Shown here: positions 1 through 12,518 of the stretch, in pieces
Layout: each line of letters opens with the position of its first letter
Numbering within the stretch: the first letter of the stretch is position 1
NCBI RefSeq assembly: GCF_013705725.1
Contig: NZ_CP055481.1
Coordinates: forward strand, 620,001-684,000
Source of the DNA: Klebsiella sp. RHBSTW-00484
GTDB lineage: Bacteria; Pseudomonadota; Gammaproteobacteria; Enterobacterales; Enterobacteriaceae
DNA length: 64,000 nt
Direction of reading: 5' to 3'
Program-made: the position numbers and the translations under genes
Notes under the pieces: generated by a model
Told to the model about the DNA's origin: nothing
Databases searched by the model: none
The model's input: the letters and a program-made list of their open reading frames with translations, nothing else

Positions 1-1
1 C

Positions 2-362
<361 letters not shown>

Positions 363-364
<2 letters not shown>

Positions 365-389
365 AAAAGCTCGATGGAATTAACCATCG
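363..389 (-). terminator. Terminator of gltBD
   Basis: On the minus strand a 6-bp stem (CGATGG/CCATCG, 6-nt loop) is followed by AGC and a run of six T, the form of a rho-independent terminator for the gltBD transcript. Confidence 0.75.
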
Positions 390-404
390 GGCCAGGATGA
401 CTTA

Positions 405-428
405 CCCGGATAAAACAAGCTATCCGGG
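405..428. terminator. Second hairpin between nanQ and gltD
   Basis: Perfect 8-bp inverted repeat (CCCGGATA/TATCCGGG) with an 8-nt loop and no T-run on either strand. It lies just before the gltD terminator and may protect or help end the converging transcripts. Confidence 0.4.
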
Positions 429-436
429 GATTCGTA

Positions 437-1864
<1,428 letters not shown>

Positions 1865-4800
1865 TTACTGCGCCTGCACCCGCAGCTCAGCTGCGGAACG
1901 ACTACGGTGACCCAACAGTGCTTTAACATCGCTGGACTTCGGTTTAACCAGCGCAAACTTCGCTGAGAAGGCTGGCCAGTTGGCCAGAATTTCTTCGCCG
2001 CGCTGCGAACCGGTAAGATGCACGTGCTCGGTAATCAAACCGCGCAGATGCTCTTCGTGGATAGCCAGAGAGTCAACGTCCAGCACTTCCACCAGCTCCG
2101 GGTTCACACGTTTGCGGAAGTCGCCGTCTTCATCCAGAACGTAACCGAAACCACCAGTCATCCCCGCGCCGAAGTTGACGCCGGTTTTACCCAGCACGCA
2201 AACAATCCCGCCGGTCATATATTCACAACCGTTATCGCCAATACCTTCGACCACAGTGATCGCCCCGGAGTTACGCACTGCGAAACGCTCGCCTGCGCGC
2301 CCCGCCGCATAAAGACGACCGCCGGTCGCGCCATACAGGCAGGTGTTACCGATGATGCTGGCTTCGTGGCTACGGAAGGCTGAGCCTACCGGAGGACGAA
2401 TCGCCAGCAGGCCGCCAGCCATACCTTTACCTACATAGTCGTTGGCATCGCCTGTCAGATGCAGCTCAACGCCGCCCGCGTTCCATACGCCGAAGCTCTG
2501 GCCAGCAGTACCGCTGAAGTGGGCGGTAATAGGATCGGCTGCCAGCCCCTGGTCGCCGTGGGTCTGGGCGATATAACCTGACAGCGATGCCCCAACGGAG
2601 CGGTCGGTGTTGCGGATATCAAACCAGAACGTTTTACTCTGCTTGCTGTCAACGAACGGTTTCGCCTGCTGGAGCAGCTGCGCATTGAGCACGCCATTGT
2701 CAAACGGCGGGTTGTTCTCCGTGCAGTACAGCGCTTTGCCTGGATGCGGCTCAGCGGTCTCCAGCAGCTTGCCCAGATCCAGTTTCTGCTGCTTGGCAGT
2801 AAAACCATCCAGTTCTTTCAACAGGTCGGTACGGCCAATCAGATCTACCAGACGTTTTACACCCAGCGAAGCCATCAGCTCGCGGGTTTCGCGGGCGATA
2901 AATTCAAAGTAGTTGGTCACTTTGAACGGCAGGCCGTGGTAGTGGTTCTTACGCAGTTTTTCATCCTGAGTTGCTACGCCGGTTGCGCAGTTATTCAGGT
3001 GGCAAATACGCAGATATTTACAGCCCAGCGCCACCATCGGACCGGTACCGAAGCCGAAGCTCTCCGCGCCCAGAATCGCGGCTTTAATGATGTCGACGCC
3101 GGTTTTTAAACCGCCATCCACCTGCAGACGGATCTTGTGACGCAGACCGTTAGCCACCAGTGCTTGCTGAGTTTCCACCAGGCCCAGCTCCCACGGACAG
3201 CCTGCATATTTCACCGACGAGAGCGGGCTTGCACCGGTGCCGCCGTCGTAACCTGCGATGGTAATCAGGTCTGCATAGGCTTTCGCTACGCCAGTGGCGA
3301 TGGTACCGACGCCCGGTTCGGAAACCAGCTTCACGGAGATCATCGCTTTTGGGTTAACCTGTTTCAGGTCGAAGATCAGCTGTGCCAGATCCTCGATAGA
3401 GTAGATATCGTGGTGCGGTGGCGGGGAGATCAGCGTCACGCCTGGTACTGAATAGCGCAGTTTGGCGATGTACGGGGTGACTTTATCACCCGGTAGCTGA
3501 CCGCCTTCGCCGGGCTTCGCACCCTGAGCGACTTTAATCTGGATAACGTCGGCATTGACCAGGTAGGCCGGAGTCACGCCGAAGCGACCGGAGGCGACCT
3601 GCTTGATACGCGATACTTTATTGGTGCCGTAGCGCGCCGGGTCTTCGCCGCCTTCGCCGGAGTTCGAGTTGCCGCCGATGCTGTTCATCGCTTCTGCCAG
3701 CGCTTCGTGCGCTTCCGGGCTCAGCGCGCCGATGGACATTGCTGCCGTATCGAAACGTTTAAACAGTTCGTTTGCCGGTTCAACGTCGTCCAGGCTGACG
3801 GTAGTGCCGTCCGGGGTAATGGCCAGCAGATCGCGCAGCGTTGCAGCCGGGCGCTCGTTAACCAATTTCGCGTACTGCTGATAATCGCTGTATTCGCCGC
3901 TTTGTACCGCTTGTTGCAGGGTACGCACCACGTCCGGGTTGTAGGCGTGATATTCGCCGCCGTGGACGTATTTCAGCAGACCGCCCTGATCCAGCGGTTT
4001 ACGCGCCAGCCAGGCACGTTTTGACAGGTTCAATAGATCCTGCTGGAAGTCGTCGAAACCTGCGCCGCCGATACGGCTGACAACGCCCAGGAAGCACAGG
4101 TCAGACACTTCGCGATGCAGGCCCACTGCTTCGAACAGTTTCGAGCAGCGATAGGACGCGATAGTTGAAATCCCCATCTTCGACATGATCTTATACAGAC
4201 CTTTATTGATGCCGTTACGGTAGTTCAACATCACCGCGCGGTACTCTTTGTCGATGGCTTTGTTATCTACCAGCTTCGCCAGAGTTTCATAGGCGAGGTA
4301 TGGATAGATGGCCGTCGCGCCGAAGCCCAGTAGCACCGCAAAGTGGTGCGGGTCGCGGGCGCTGGCGGTTTCGACAATAATGTTGGCATCGCAGCGCAGG
4401 CTCTTATCGACCAGACGGGTCTGGATCGCGCCTACTGCCATCGGAGCGGGTACCGGCAGACGGTTTTTAGCGATGTTGCGGTCAGAGAGCACCAACAGAA
4501 CGGTTCCGTCACGCACCATTTGTTCGGCTGTATCGCACAGCGCCTTCACCGTCTCAGCCAGCGTGGTTTCGGTGGCATCAAACGTGATATCCAGGACGTC
4601 GGCGCGATAGTGCTCCTCTTCCATGGTGGTCAGCTGTTTAAAATCGGAGTACAGCAGAATTGGCGACTTAAAGCTCAGACGGTGCGCCTGGCCTTCCGCT
4701 TCGCAGAAGACGTTCATTTCACGGCCGATGCTGGTGGCCAGAGACATTACGTGGGCTTCACGCAGCGGATCGATCGGCGGGTTAGTCACCTGCGCGAACT

Positions 4801-6325
4801 GCTGGCGGAAGTAATCGTAAATGATACGCGGTTGGCTGGAGAGCACGGCGAATGGAGTATCATCGCCCATTGAACCGACCGCTTCCTGGCCGTTTTCGCC
4901 CAGTACGCGCAGGACGGAATCCAGCTCTTCAGCGCTGTAGTTAAACTGTTTCTGATAGCTGGCGAGCGTGTCGTCATCAAACTGACGGCTGCCGACATCT
5001 TCATCAGGCAGGTCTTCAAACGGGACCAGACGGCGGACGTTTTTCTCCATCCACTCTTTATATGGATGACGGCTTTTTAGATCGTTATCGGTTTCTGCTG
5101 AATGCAGAATACGCCCCTCGCGGGTATCGATAACCATCAGCTCGCCTGGGCCAACGCGGCCTTTTTCGACCACTTCGTCAGGCTGGTAATCCCAGATGCC
5201 GACTTCAGAGGCGCAGGTGATCAGTTTGTCTTTGGTGATAACGTAGCGTGCCGGGCGCAGGCCGTTACGGTCGAGGTTACAGGCCGCATAGCGACCATCG
5301 GACATCACGATACCTGCCGGGCCATCCCACGGCTCCATGTGCATGGAGTTAAAGTCGAAGAATGAACGCAGGTCGGGATCCATATCCGGGTTGTTCTGCC
5401 AGGCTGGCGGCACCAGCAGGCGCATGGCACGGATAATGTCCATCCCGCCCGCCAGCAGCAGTTCCAGCATATTATCCATCGAACTGGAGTCAGAGCCGGT
5501 TTCATTGACGAACGGCGCAGCATCGTGGAGATCCGGGATCAACGGCGTCTGGAACTTATAGGTACGGGCGCGGGCCCACTGGCGGTTACCGGTGATGGTG
5601 TTAATTTCACCGTTGTGCGCCAGATAGCGGAACGGCTGCGCCAGCGGCCAGCGCGGCACGGTGTTGGTGGAAAAGCGCTGGTGGAACAGGCAAATGGCTG
5701 ATTCCAGGCGCAGGTCCGCGAGGTCCAGGTAAAAGCGCGGCAAATCCGCCGGCATACACAGACCTTTATAAATGTTCACCAGATTCGACAGGCTGCAAAC
5801 GTAGAAATCTTTATCTTCTTGCAGGCGCTTTTCGATACGGCGACGAGCGATAAACAAACGGCGCTCCATATCACGTGGGCGCCAGCCAGCCGGGGCGTTA
5901 ACAAAGATTTGCTCAATACGGGGCAGCGAGGAGAGGGCGATTTCACCGAGAACGCCTTCGTTGGTTGGCACTTCGCGCCAGCCGACAATAGACAAGGTTT
6001 CGCGTTGAAGTTCTTCTTCGACGATGCGGCGCGCCGCTTTGGCCAGTTCAGGATCTTTATTAAGGAATAACATCCCAACGGCGTAATTTTTGGCTAAACG
6101 CCAGCCGCGCTCTTCCGCAACGATTCGGAAGAAACGATCGGGTTTTTGTAACAGCAAGCCACAACCGTCGCCGGTTTTTCCATCGGCGAGGATCGCGCCG
6201 CGGTGCTGCATTCGGGCCAGTGCGTGTATAGCGGTTCGCACTACCTTGTGGCTAGGTTCGCCTTCTATGTGGGCGATCAGGCCGAAACCACAGTTATCCC
6301 TCTCAAGGGATTTATCGTACAACAT
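1865..6325 (-). CDS. gltB: Glutamate synthase (NADPH) large subunit GltB
   Basis: 1486 residues. It makes two glutamates from glutamine and 2-oxoglutarate. An 11-residue propeptide ([11 protein letters not shown]) precedes the glutaminase nucleophile Cys12. The central FMN-barrel region has the 3Fe-4S cysteines in [12 protein letters not shown], and the C-terminus is the glycine-rich beta-helix domain. The start is decided by a strong GGGGAGG ribosome site about 10 nt upstream and by an in-frame TAG at 6347-6349, which rules out the longer N-terminus once annotated in E. coli. First gene of gltBD; the family operon is under Lrp and nitrogen control in E. coli, not shown directly here. Confidence 0.97.
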   Translation of the reverse strand: MLYDKSLERDNCGFGLIAHIEGEPSHKVVRTAIHALARMQHRGAILADGKTGDGCGLLLQKPDRFFRIVAEERGWRLAKNYAVGMLFLNKDPELAKAARRIVEEELQRETLSIVGWREVPTNEGVLGEIALSSLPRIEQIFVNAPAGWRPRDMERRLFIARRRIEKRLQEDKDFYVCSLSNLVNIYKGLCMPADLPRFYLDLADLRLESAICLFHQRFSTNTVPRWPLAQPFRYLAHNGEINTITGNRQWARARTYKFQTPLIPDLHDAAPFVNETGSDSSSMDNMLELLLAGGMDIIRAMRLLVPPAWQNNPDMDPDLRSFFDFNSMHMEPWDGPAGIVMSDGRYAACNLDRNGLRPARYVITKDKLITCASEVGIWDYQPDEVVEKGRVGPGELMVIDTREGRILHSAETDNDLKSRHPYKEWMEKNVRRLVPFEDLPDEDVGSRQFDDDTLASYQKQFNYSAEELDSVLRVLGENGQEAVGSMGDDTPFAVLSSQPRIIYDYFRQQFAQVTNPPIDPLREAHVMSLATSIGREMNVFCEAEGQAHRLSFKSPILLYSDFKQLTTMEEEHYRADVLDITFDATETTLAETVKALCDTAEQMVRDGTVLLVLSDRNIAKNRLPVPAPMAVGAIQTRLVDKSLRCDANIIVETASARDPHHFAVLLGFGATAIYPYLAYETLAKLVDNKAIDKEYRAVMLNYRNGINKGLYKIMSKMGISTIASYRCSKLFEAVGLHREVSDLCFLGVVSRIGGAGFDDFQQDLLNLSKRAWLARKPLDQGGLLKYVHGGEYHAYNPDVVRTLQQAVQSGEYSDYQQYAKLVNERPAATLRDLLAITPDGTTVSLDDVEPANELFKRFDTAAMSIGALSPEAHEALAEAMNSIGGNSNSGEGGEDPARYGTNKVSRIKQVASGRFGVTPAYLVNADVIQIKVAQGAKPGEGGQLPGDKVTPYIAKLRYSVPGVTLISPPPHHDIYSIEDLAQLIFDLKQVNPKAMISVKLVSEPGVGTIATGVAKAYADLITIAGYDGGTGASPLSSVKYAGCPWELGLVETQQALVANGLRHKIRLQVDGGLKTGVDIIKAAILGAESFGFGTGPMVALGCKYLRICHLNNCATGVATQDEKLRKNHYHGLPFKVTNYFEFIARETRELMASLGVKRLVDLIGRTDLLKELDGFTAKQQKLDLGKLLETAEPHPGKALYCTENNPPFDNGVLNAQLLQQAKPFVDSKQSKTFWFDIRNTDRSVGASLSGYIAQTHGDQGLAADPITAHFSGTAGQSFGVWNAGGVELHLTGDANDYVGKGMAGGLLAIRPPVGSAFRSHEASIIGNTCLYGATGGRLYAAGRAGERFAVRNSGAITVVEGIGDNGCEYMTGGIVCVLGKTGVNFGAGMTGGFGYVLDEDGDFRKRVNPELVEVLDVDSLAIHEEHLRGLITEHVHLTGSQRGEEILANWPAFSAKFALVKPKSSDVKALLGHRSRSAAELRVQAQ

Positions 6326-6997
6326 ATCAGTGAACCTCCCCAGGCTCTACGGGACACCCTCCGAACCGTTGCGCACGGGCACAGAAAGAGCATGGCGACG
6401 GGGTTTGCACCTCGCATTCGCCCTCTTTAAATCCTTTTCGCATCGGTACACAAGTTTGAGGACTTGCTGTTAAGAGGGAATCTCAATTACTGCATAAATA
6501 TGATGAGCAGAGCGCTCATCCAGAAAGCTTCCAGCGGATTCCCAAGTTATCGGGAATCTGCACATACGTCAAATGGCAATCTTATTTATACAAAAATGTG
6601 CTATACAACACTTAGTTTTATGATTTTTAAGAGAATAATGACATTTCGAATGCTGCTGAAACGTAACCGATGGCATAATTGAGTGTGATCTGTCTCACTA
6701 TATCGATGGCACAAGATTATCGGTCTGTGCTGAATAGTTTTTTTATAGCAGACTATTTGACTGCTTTTTATGTGAATTACGGAAACTAATACTGTTTTAT
6801 GTCCTGACAAAGATAATGGCAAAACCAGAGGCTATGTATAAGGAAAACTCATCACTATGAATGTGAATTAAATTGCGGTTATCTTGAGTGTTTATGCAAT
6901 GAGGTAAGCGGCCGCGTTGACGATTGATCCAGGTCATCGCCGTCGGTAGCTAAAAATGGCAGGCTTGGCCCTTTTCTTAAGGCCGGTCTATCAGATT
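6326..6997. other. Divergent gltB / yhcC intergenic region
   Basis: About 670 bp with no supported gene. It must hold the gltB promoter (minus) and the yhcC promoter (plus). The middle part, about 6480-6900, is clearly AT-richer than its neighbours, as expected for a regulatory region bound by Lrp/IHF-type proteins in E. coli. I see an inverted repeat at 6502-6520 (GATGAGC/GCTCATC, 5-nt spacer). I could not identify individual binding sites with confidence; the short open frames inside have no family features. Confidence 0.6.
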
Positions 6998-7933
6998 ATG
7001 CAGTTACAAAAATTAGTCAATATGTTTGGTGGGGATCTTGCGCGTCGTTATGGCGAAAAGGTTCATAAACTGACGCTGCATGGTGGATTTAGCTGTCCAA
7101 ATCGCGATGGCACTATTGGTCGTGGCGGCTGCACATTTTGTAATGTGGCTTCTTTCGCTGATGAACAACAGCAGTATATTTCGATTGCCGAACAGCTTGC
7201 ACATCAGGCGCAGCGGGTTAATCGCGCTCAGCGCTATCTGGCCTATTTTCAGGCCTACACCAGCACTTTTGCCGAAGTTCAGGTGCTGCGGTCCATGTAT
7301 CAACAGGCGGTGAGCCAAGCCAATATGGTTGGGCTGTGCGTCGGCACTCGTCCGGACTGTGTGCCTGAAGCGGTATTGGATTTACTTAGCGAATATCGGG
7401 AGTTGGGTTATGAAGTATGGCTGGAGCTTGGGCTGCAAACCGCACATGATAAAACGCTGCATCGGATAAATCGTGGTCACGATTTTGCCTGTTATCAGCA
7501 CACGACCCGACTGGCGCGTGAACGTGGCCTGAAAGTATGTTCACATCTGATTGTCGGGCTACCGGGAGAGGGGCAGCATCATTGCCTGCAAACCCTGGAT
7601 CGGGTGGTTGAAACCGGCGTTGATGGCATTAAGCTGCATCCACTTCATATTGTGAAGGGCAGCATCATGGCAAAAGCGTGGGAAGCCGGAAGGTTGAACG
7701 GTATTGAACTGGACGACTATACGGTCACTGCAGGAGAGATGATTCGCCATACCCCACCTGAGATTATTTATCACCGTATTTCTGCCAGTGCTCGTCGTCC
7801 GACGCTGCTGGCACCGCTGTGGTGTGAGAACCGCTGGACCGGGATGGTTGAGCTGGATAAATACCTTAATCAGCACGGTGTCCAGGGCTCAGCCATCGGT
7901 CCTGGCTGGGTGTCTCCGGTAACCACGAAATAA
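6998..7933 (+). CDS. yhcC: Radical SAM protein YhcC
   Basis: 311 residues from the ATG at 6998, giving the MQLQKLVNMFGGDL start that matches E. coli YhcC (309). An in-frame ATG 14 codons upstream is possible but not family-like. The radical SAM 4Fe-4S ligands are C33, C45 and C48 in the CPNRDGTIGRGGCTFC stretch, a CX11CX2C spacing unlike the classical CX3CX2C but usual in this family. Substrate and reaction are not established. The next gene begins about 140 bp downstream with its own signals, so it is probably a single-gene unit. Confidence 0.9.
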   Translation: MQLQKLVNMFGGDLARRYGEKVHKLTLHGGFSCPNRDGTIGRGGCTFCNVASFADEQQQYISIAEQLAHQAQRVNRAQRYLAYFQAYTSTFAEVQVLRSMYQQAVSQANMVGLCVGTRPDCVPEAVLDLLSEYRELGYEVWLELGLQTAHDKTLHRINRGHDFACYQHTTRLARERGLKVCSHLIVGLPGEGQHHCLQTLDRVVETGVDGIKLHPLHIVKGSIMAKAWEAGRLNGIELDDYTVTAGEMIRHTPPEIIYHRISASARRPTLLAPLWCENRWTGMVELDKYLNQHGVQGSAIGPGWVSPVTTK

Positions 7934-7978
7934 TGAAAAACGTCACGAGTCCCTTTCACTACAGCCTGCAAAAAGTAA

Positions 7979-7994
7979 TGTGATCGTTGTCACT
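7979..7994 (+). promoter_or_regulatory. CRP-binding site upstream of uxuA
   Basis: TGTGA-N6-TCACT matches 9 of 10 bases of the CRP core TGTGA-N6-TCACA and is preceded by AA. It sits about 83-98 bp before the uxuA start, a usual activating position, and suggests catabolite control. Confidence 0.7.
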
Positions 7995-8076
7995 ATCGTC
8001 ATTATATCTCTGGTGATAAAAACTGGTATGGTAGTAGGCTATTGTTTATTGATAACATTGACTCAGGTGGTTTCGT

Positions 8077-9141
8077 ATGCAGATGACAATGCGTTGGTTT
8101 GGTCCAGATGAAGATAAGGTCTCTCTGGAATATATTCGCCAGGTTCCGGGTGTTGAAGGTGTTGTAGGCGCACTTTATGATGTCGCCGTCGGCGAGGTCT
8201 GGCCAGTTGATAAAATTGAGGCTTTGGTGAAGCAAGCCCATGCGGCCGGGCTTAAAATGGAAGTCATTGAAAGCGTCAATATTCATGACGATATTAAGAT
8301 CGGTTTACCTTCCCGCGAGCGTTATATCGCCAATTATCAGCAAACTATCCGCAATCTTGCTCAGTTTGGCGTTAAGGTGATTTGCTACAACTTCATGCCA
8401 GTTTTTGACTGGATGAAGACGGATATGAACTATGTTCTGCCGGATGGCTCCCTGACGATGGCTTTCGAGAAGAAAGACATTGATAAGAGTCTCGAAGAGG
8501 TGGTGAAAGAGGTTCTGGAAAATTCGAATGGATTTGCGCTACCGGGCTGGGAACCAGAGCGCCTGGCAAAAGTTCAGGACCTGTTTGCTCAATATAAAGA
8601 TGTTGATGACCAGGCTCTACGCGAAAACCTGGTCTATTTTCTGAATGCAGTGATCCCCGTTTGTGAAGAGGTGGGGGTGAAAATGGCAATTCATCCGGAC
8701 GATCCGCCGTACTCAATTTTCGGTCTACCGCGAGTGGTGAAAAATCGTGACGATCTGGACTGGATTTGCCGGGCGGTAGATTCAGAGGCGAATGGCATCA
8801 CCCTTTGTACCGGCTCTATCGCGGAAGACCCGGCCAATGATGTTTACTCGATTCTGGCCGAGTTTACTCGCCGCAAGCGTATTCATTTTGCCCACGTGCG
8901 TAATATAAACCTCATCAAAGACAAAGACTTTTATGAGTGCGCTCACCCGTCAGAATTCGGCTCTTTAGATATGTATAAAGTGATGCAGGCGCTTTATGAC
9001 AATGGTTTTAGCGGCTATATCCGTCCGGATCATGGGCGCTTTATTTGGGGGGAGACGGGACGTCCAGGCTATGGGTTGTACGATCGCGCACTTGGAGTAA
9101 CCTACCTCAAAGGGCTATGGGAAGCACTCAGTAAACGCTAA
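8077..9141 (+). CDS. uxuA: Mannonate dehydratase UxuA, short type
   Basis: 354 residues. Dehydrates D-mannonate to 2-keto-3-deoxygluconate in hexuronate breakdown. Family stretches: RWFGPDED near the start, NFMPVFDWMKTDM, HPDDPP (metal/active-site His), CTGS, HVRN, and RPDHG near the end. E. coli UxuA is 394 residues; this one lacks the extra central and C-terminal segments and looks more like the short enzymes of Gram-positive bacteria. It stands alone: no uxuB, uxuR or kdgK is near, and E. coli has no gene here. An AGGTGG ribosome site lies 8 nt before the ATG. Confidence 0.9.
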   Translation: MQMTMRWFGPDEDKVSLEYIRQVPGVEGVVGALYDVAVGEVWPVDKIEALVKQAHAAGLKMEVIESVNIHDDIKIGLPSRERYIANYQQTIRNLAQFGVKVICYNFMPVFDWMKTDMNYVLPDGSLTMAFEKKDIDKSLEEVVKEVLENSNGFALPGWEPERLAKVQDLFAQYKDVDDQALRENLVYFLNAVIPVCEEVGVKMAIHPDDPPYSIFGLPRVVKNRDDLDWICRAVDSEANGITLCTGSIAEDPANDVYSILAEFTRRKRIHFAHVRNINLIKDKDFYECAHPSEFGSLDMYKVMQALYDNGFSGYIRPDHGRFIWGETGRPGYGLYDRALGVTYLKGLWEALSKR

Positions 9142-9169
9142 AGACCAGCTCTGTTTCCAATCTATATTC

Positions 9170-9196
9170 CGGCTGACTGCAATCCAGGGTCAGCCG
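9170..9196 (+). terminator. Hairpin after uxuA
   Basis: Perfect 8-bp stem (CGGCTGAC/GTCAGCCG) with an 11-nt loop about 30 bp after the uxuA stop. No T-run follows, so termination is uncertain. Confidence 0.4.
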
Positions 9197-9290
9197 CGTA
9201 ACACAATCCTTCCCGCATTTTTGGCACAACTTACAGCGTCTTGCTCAGAATTGAGTATTATTGTGCGAAGTTGTCGTGAAGGAATCCCCT

Positions 9291-11630
9291 ATGAAGCAAA
9301 TCCGTATGCTGGCGCAGTATTATGTTGACCTGATGATGAAGTTGGGTCTGGTGCGCTTTTCCATGCTGCTGGCCCTTGCGCTGGTGGTACTGGCGATTGT
9401 GGTGCAAATGGCCGTGACCATGGTGCTGCACGGCCAGGTAGAAAGTATTGATGTTATCCGCTCCATCTTCTTTGGCCTGCTGATTACCCCGTGGGCGGTC
9501 TATTTCCTCTCAGTCGTTGTTGAGCAACTGGAAGAGTCCCGGCAGCGCCTCTCGCGGCTAGTGGAGAAGCTGGAGGAGATGCGCGAGCGCGATCTCAAGT
9601 TGAATGTGCAGCTTAAGGACAACATCGCCCAGCTTAATCAGGAAATCGGCGAACGTGAAAAAGCTGAAGCAGAACGTGAAACGACGCTTGAGCAACTGAA
9701 AATTGAGATGAAGGAACGTGAAGAGGCGCAAATTCAGCTTGAGCAGCAATCCTCCTTCCTGCGCTCCTTCCTTGATGCGTCACCGGATCTGGTTTTCTAT
9801 CGTAATGAAGACAAGGAATTTTCTGGCTGCAACCGGGCGATGGAACTGCTGACCGGTAAAAGTGAAAAGCAGCTAATTCATCTGAAGCCACAGGATGTTT
9901 ATGGCGCAGAAGTGGCGGAGAAAGTGCTGGAAACGGATGAGAAAGTTTTCCGTCATAACGTATCGCTGACCTATGAGCAGTGGCTGGATTATCCAGATGG
10001 GCGCAAGGCCTGCTTTGAAATCCGCAAGGTACCTTATTATGACCGCGTAGGTAAGCGACGTGGCTTGATGGGCTTCGGTCGCGATATTACCGAGCGTAAG
10101 CGCTATCAGGACGCGCTGGAGAGGGCCAGCCGTGATAAGACCACCTTTATTTCTACCATTAGCCACGAGCTGCGTACGCCGCTTAATGGCATCGTGGGGC
10201 TTAGCAGGATCCTGCTTGATACCGATCTAACCGGAGAGCAGGAAAAATACCTGAAAACTATCCATGTCTCAGCCGTGACGCTGGGTAATATCTTCAACGA
10301 TATTATTGAGATGGACAAAATGGAGCGGCGTAAAATTCAGCTGGATAATCAGCCGGTTGATTTCACTGGCTTCCTCGCTGATCTGGAAAACCTCTCTGGC
10401 CTGCAGGCGCAGCAGAAAGGTCTGCACTTTGTGCTGGATCCCGCCCTTCCGCTGCCGCATCAAGTGATAACCGACGGTACGCGGCTGCGCCAGATTCTGT
10501 GGAACCTCATTAGTAACGCGGTGAAATTTACTCCGCAGGGCGGGAATGTGAACGTCCGCGTGCGTTATGACGAAGGCGATATTCTGCATTTTGAAGTAGA
10601 AGACTCCGGTATTGGTATTCCTGAGGCGGAACAAGACAAAATCTTCGCCATGTATTATCAGGTTAAAGATAGCCAGGGAGGCAAACCCGCGACCGGCACC
10701 GGTATTGGCCTTGCGGTATCGCGTCGTCTGGCGCGCAACATGGGCGGTGATATCTGCGTTTCCAGCCTGCCGGGTAAAGGGGCGACCTTTACGCTCACCG
10801 TACATGCACCTGCTATTGCTGAAGAAGTCGAAGACACTTTGGCAGAAGATGAAATGCCATTACCGGCGCTGAACGTGTTGTTGGTGGAAGATATTGAACT
10901 GAATGTGATCGTCGCGCGCTCGGTGCTGGAGAAACTAGGCAATAGCGTGGATGTGGCAATGACCGGTAAGGCCGCGCTGGAGATGTTTTTGCCGGGCGAA
11001 TACGACCTGGTTCTGCTCGATATTCAACTGCCGGATATGACGGGACTGGATATCTCTCGCCAGCTAAAACAACGCTTTGCTGCTGATGAACTCCCGCCGC
11101 TGGTGGCGCTCACCGCTAATGTACTGAAGAACAAAAACGAGTATCTGGACGCCGGGATGGACGATGTCCTGAGTAAACCGTTATCGGTCCCGGCGCTAAC
11201 TGCAATTATCAAAAAATTCTGGGATTCACCTGAAGAGGAGGAAAACGATATGCCATCTGTAGATGTCAATAAATCGGCTTCTGTACTGGATATTCCGATG
11301 CTTGAGCAGTATATCGAACTGGTGGGACCGAAGCTTATCAATGACGGTCTGGCGGTTTTCGAGAGAATGATGCCGGGCTATCTGGCGGTTCTGGAATCGA
11401 ATCTAACCGCGCGTGACCAGAAAGGCATTGTCGACGAAGGGCATAAAATTAAGGGGGCGGCTGGCTCAATTGGTTTGCGTCACATTCAGCAGCTTGGGCA
11501 ACAGATTCAGTCACCAGATTTGCCGGCATGGTCAGATAACGTTGCAGAATGGGTTGAAGAGATGAAATCCGAGTGGCAAAGCGACGTTGCGGTACTGAAA
11601 GCGTGGGTAGCGGCGGCTGGTAAAAAATGA
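9291..11630 (+). CDS. arcB: Aerobic respiration control hybrid sensor kinase ArcB
   Basis: 779 residues from the ATG at 9291 (E. coli 778); a 10-codon upstream extension was discarded by family comparison. Inner-membrane tripartite kinase that senses quinone redox state and phosphorylates ArcA. Order: two N-terminal membrane segments (about 25-77), a charged coiled coil, a PAS domain (from about 153), the H-box SHELRTPLNG with His292, the ATPase domain with DSGIGIP and GTGIGLAV, a receiver domain (LLDIQLPDMTG, Asp577), and a C-terminal HPt domain (HKIKGAAGS, His718). Apparently a single-gene unit. Confidence 0.97.
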   Translation: MKQIRMLAQYYVDLMMKLGLVRFSMLLALALVVLAIVVQMAVTMVLHGQVESIDVIRSIFFGLLITPWAVYFLSVVVEQLEESRQRLSRLVEKLEEMRERDLKLNVQLKDNIAQLNQEIGEREKAEAERETTLEQLKIEMKEREEAQIQLEQQSSFLRSFLDASPDLVFYRNEDKEFSGCNRAMELLTGKSEKQLIHLKPQDVYGAEVAEKVLETDEKVFRHNVSLTYEQWLDYPDGRKACFEIRKVPYYDRVGKRRGLMGFGRDITERKRYQDALERASRDKTTFISTISHELRTPLNGIVGLSRILLDTDLTGEQEKYLKTIHVSAVTLGNIFNDIIEMDKMERRKIQLDNQPVDFTGFLADLENLSGLQAQQKGLHFVLDPALPLPHQVITDGTRLRQILWNLISNAVKFTPQGGNVNVRVRYDEGDILHFEVEDSGIGIPEAEQDKIFAMYYQVKDSQGGKPATGTGIGLAVSRRLARNMGGDICVSSLPGKGATFTLTVHAPAIAEEVEDTLAEDEMPLPALNVLLVEDIELNVIVARSVLEKLGNSVDVAMTGKAALEMFLPGEYDLVLLDIQLPDMTGLDISRQLKQRFAADELPPLVALTANVLKNKNEYLDAGMDDVLSKPLSVPALTAIIKKFWDSPEEEENDMPSVDVNKSASVLDIPMLEQYIELVGPKLINDGLAVFERMMPGYLAVLESNLTARDQKGIVDEGHKIKGAAGSIGLRHIQQLGQQIQSPDLPAWSDNVAEWVEEMKSEWQSDVAVLKAWVAAAGKK

Positions 11631-11647
11631 CCCCGGATAAACCGGGG
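11631..11647 (+). terminator. Hairpin after arcB
   Basis: CCCCGG-ATAAA-CCGGGG begins right after the arcB stop codon. The stem is GC-rich but no T-run follows; it is a likely 3' end or stabilising structure. Confidence 0.5.
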
Positions 11648-11864
11648 TGCGCGAATACTGCGCCAACACCAGGGAACTGGTTGTTGTGCCAGAATCATTT
11701 GAGTGGTTTTTTTACACGGCGCAACCTGAGGATTTGGCTTGCTCGCTGATTAAGATAGCAAAGCTTAAATAATTTGTTACGTGAATCGGTAAAATATGTG
11801 AAGCATAGCGAGTAAATCAAAATTTTTGACTGGTTCCATAAACTTGTACTAAGGGGCTGATGTG

Positions 11865-12518
11865 ATGAAGAAAATTGGTGTGGTGCTAAGCGGTTGCGGC
11901 GTTTATGACGGTAGCGAAATTCATGAAGCGGTTATTACCTTGCTGGCGATTGCTCGCAGCGGCGCCCAGGCCATCTGTTTTGCACCTGATAAAGTACAAA
12001 CTGATGTTATCAACCATTTGACCGGGGAAGCGCAGGCTGAAAGCCGTAATGTGCTCGTTGAGGCCGCACGTATTGTGCGCGGGGAAATTCGGCCCCTGGC
12101 AGATGCCCGAGCGGATGAGCTGGATGCGCTAATTGTGCCCGGCGGATTTGGCGCGGCGAAAAACCTCAGTAGCTTTGCTTCCCAGGGCAGTGAATGTACG
12201 GTGGATAGCGATCTGAAAGAACTGGCTCTGGCCATGCATCTGGCGGGTAAACCGTTGGGTTTTATCTGTATCGCTCCGGCGTTGCTACCTAAAATTTTCT
12301 CATTTCCGCTACGCGTGACTATCGGCACCGATCTGGATACCGCAGATGCATTAGAGGAGATGGGCGCTGAACACGTGCCTTGTCCGGTCGATGACATAGT
12401 GGTTGATGAAGACCACAAAGTGGTGACGACTCCGGCATATATGCTGGCGCAGAATATTGCTGAAGCGGCGAGCGGAATTGAAAAACTGGTCGCTCGCGTG
12501 CTGGTTCTGACTGCATGA
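11865..12518 (+). CDS. elbB: ElbB, DJ-1/PfpI-like glyoxalase
   Basis: 217 residues from the ATG at 11865, the E. coli length; the GTG one codon upstream gives a less likely extra Met. Member of the DJ-1/PfpI class I amidotransferase-like fold: conserved [13 protein letters not shown] at the N-terminus, [12 protein letters not shown], and a nucleophile-elbow Cys in GFICIAPA. E. coli ElbB has weak glyoxalase activity; the physiological role is unclear. The stop overlaps the mtgA start by 4 bp (ATGA), so the two are cotranscribed. Confidence 0.94.
   Translation: MKKIGVVLSGCGVYDGSEIHEAVITLLAIARSGAQAICFAPDKVQTDVINHLTGEAQAESRNVLVEAARIVRGEIRPLADARADELDALIVPGGFGAAKNLSSFASQGSECTVDSDLKELALAMHLAGKPLGFICIAPALLPKIFSFPLRVTIGTDLDTADALEEMGAEHVPCPVDDIVVDEDHKVVTTPAYMLAQNIAEAASGIEKLVARVLVLTA

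Noticed and set aside
6347..6430. Longer GltB N-terminus as in old E. coli annotation
   Set aside because: An in-frame TAG at 6347-6349 blocks it, and the strong ribosome site fits the start at 6325 with the propeptide before Cys12.
8018..8040. Possible UxuR/ExuR operator before uxuA
   Set aside because: Only one half (TGGTAT) fits the GntR-type palindrome I recall; the other half does not mirror it.
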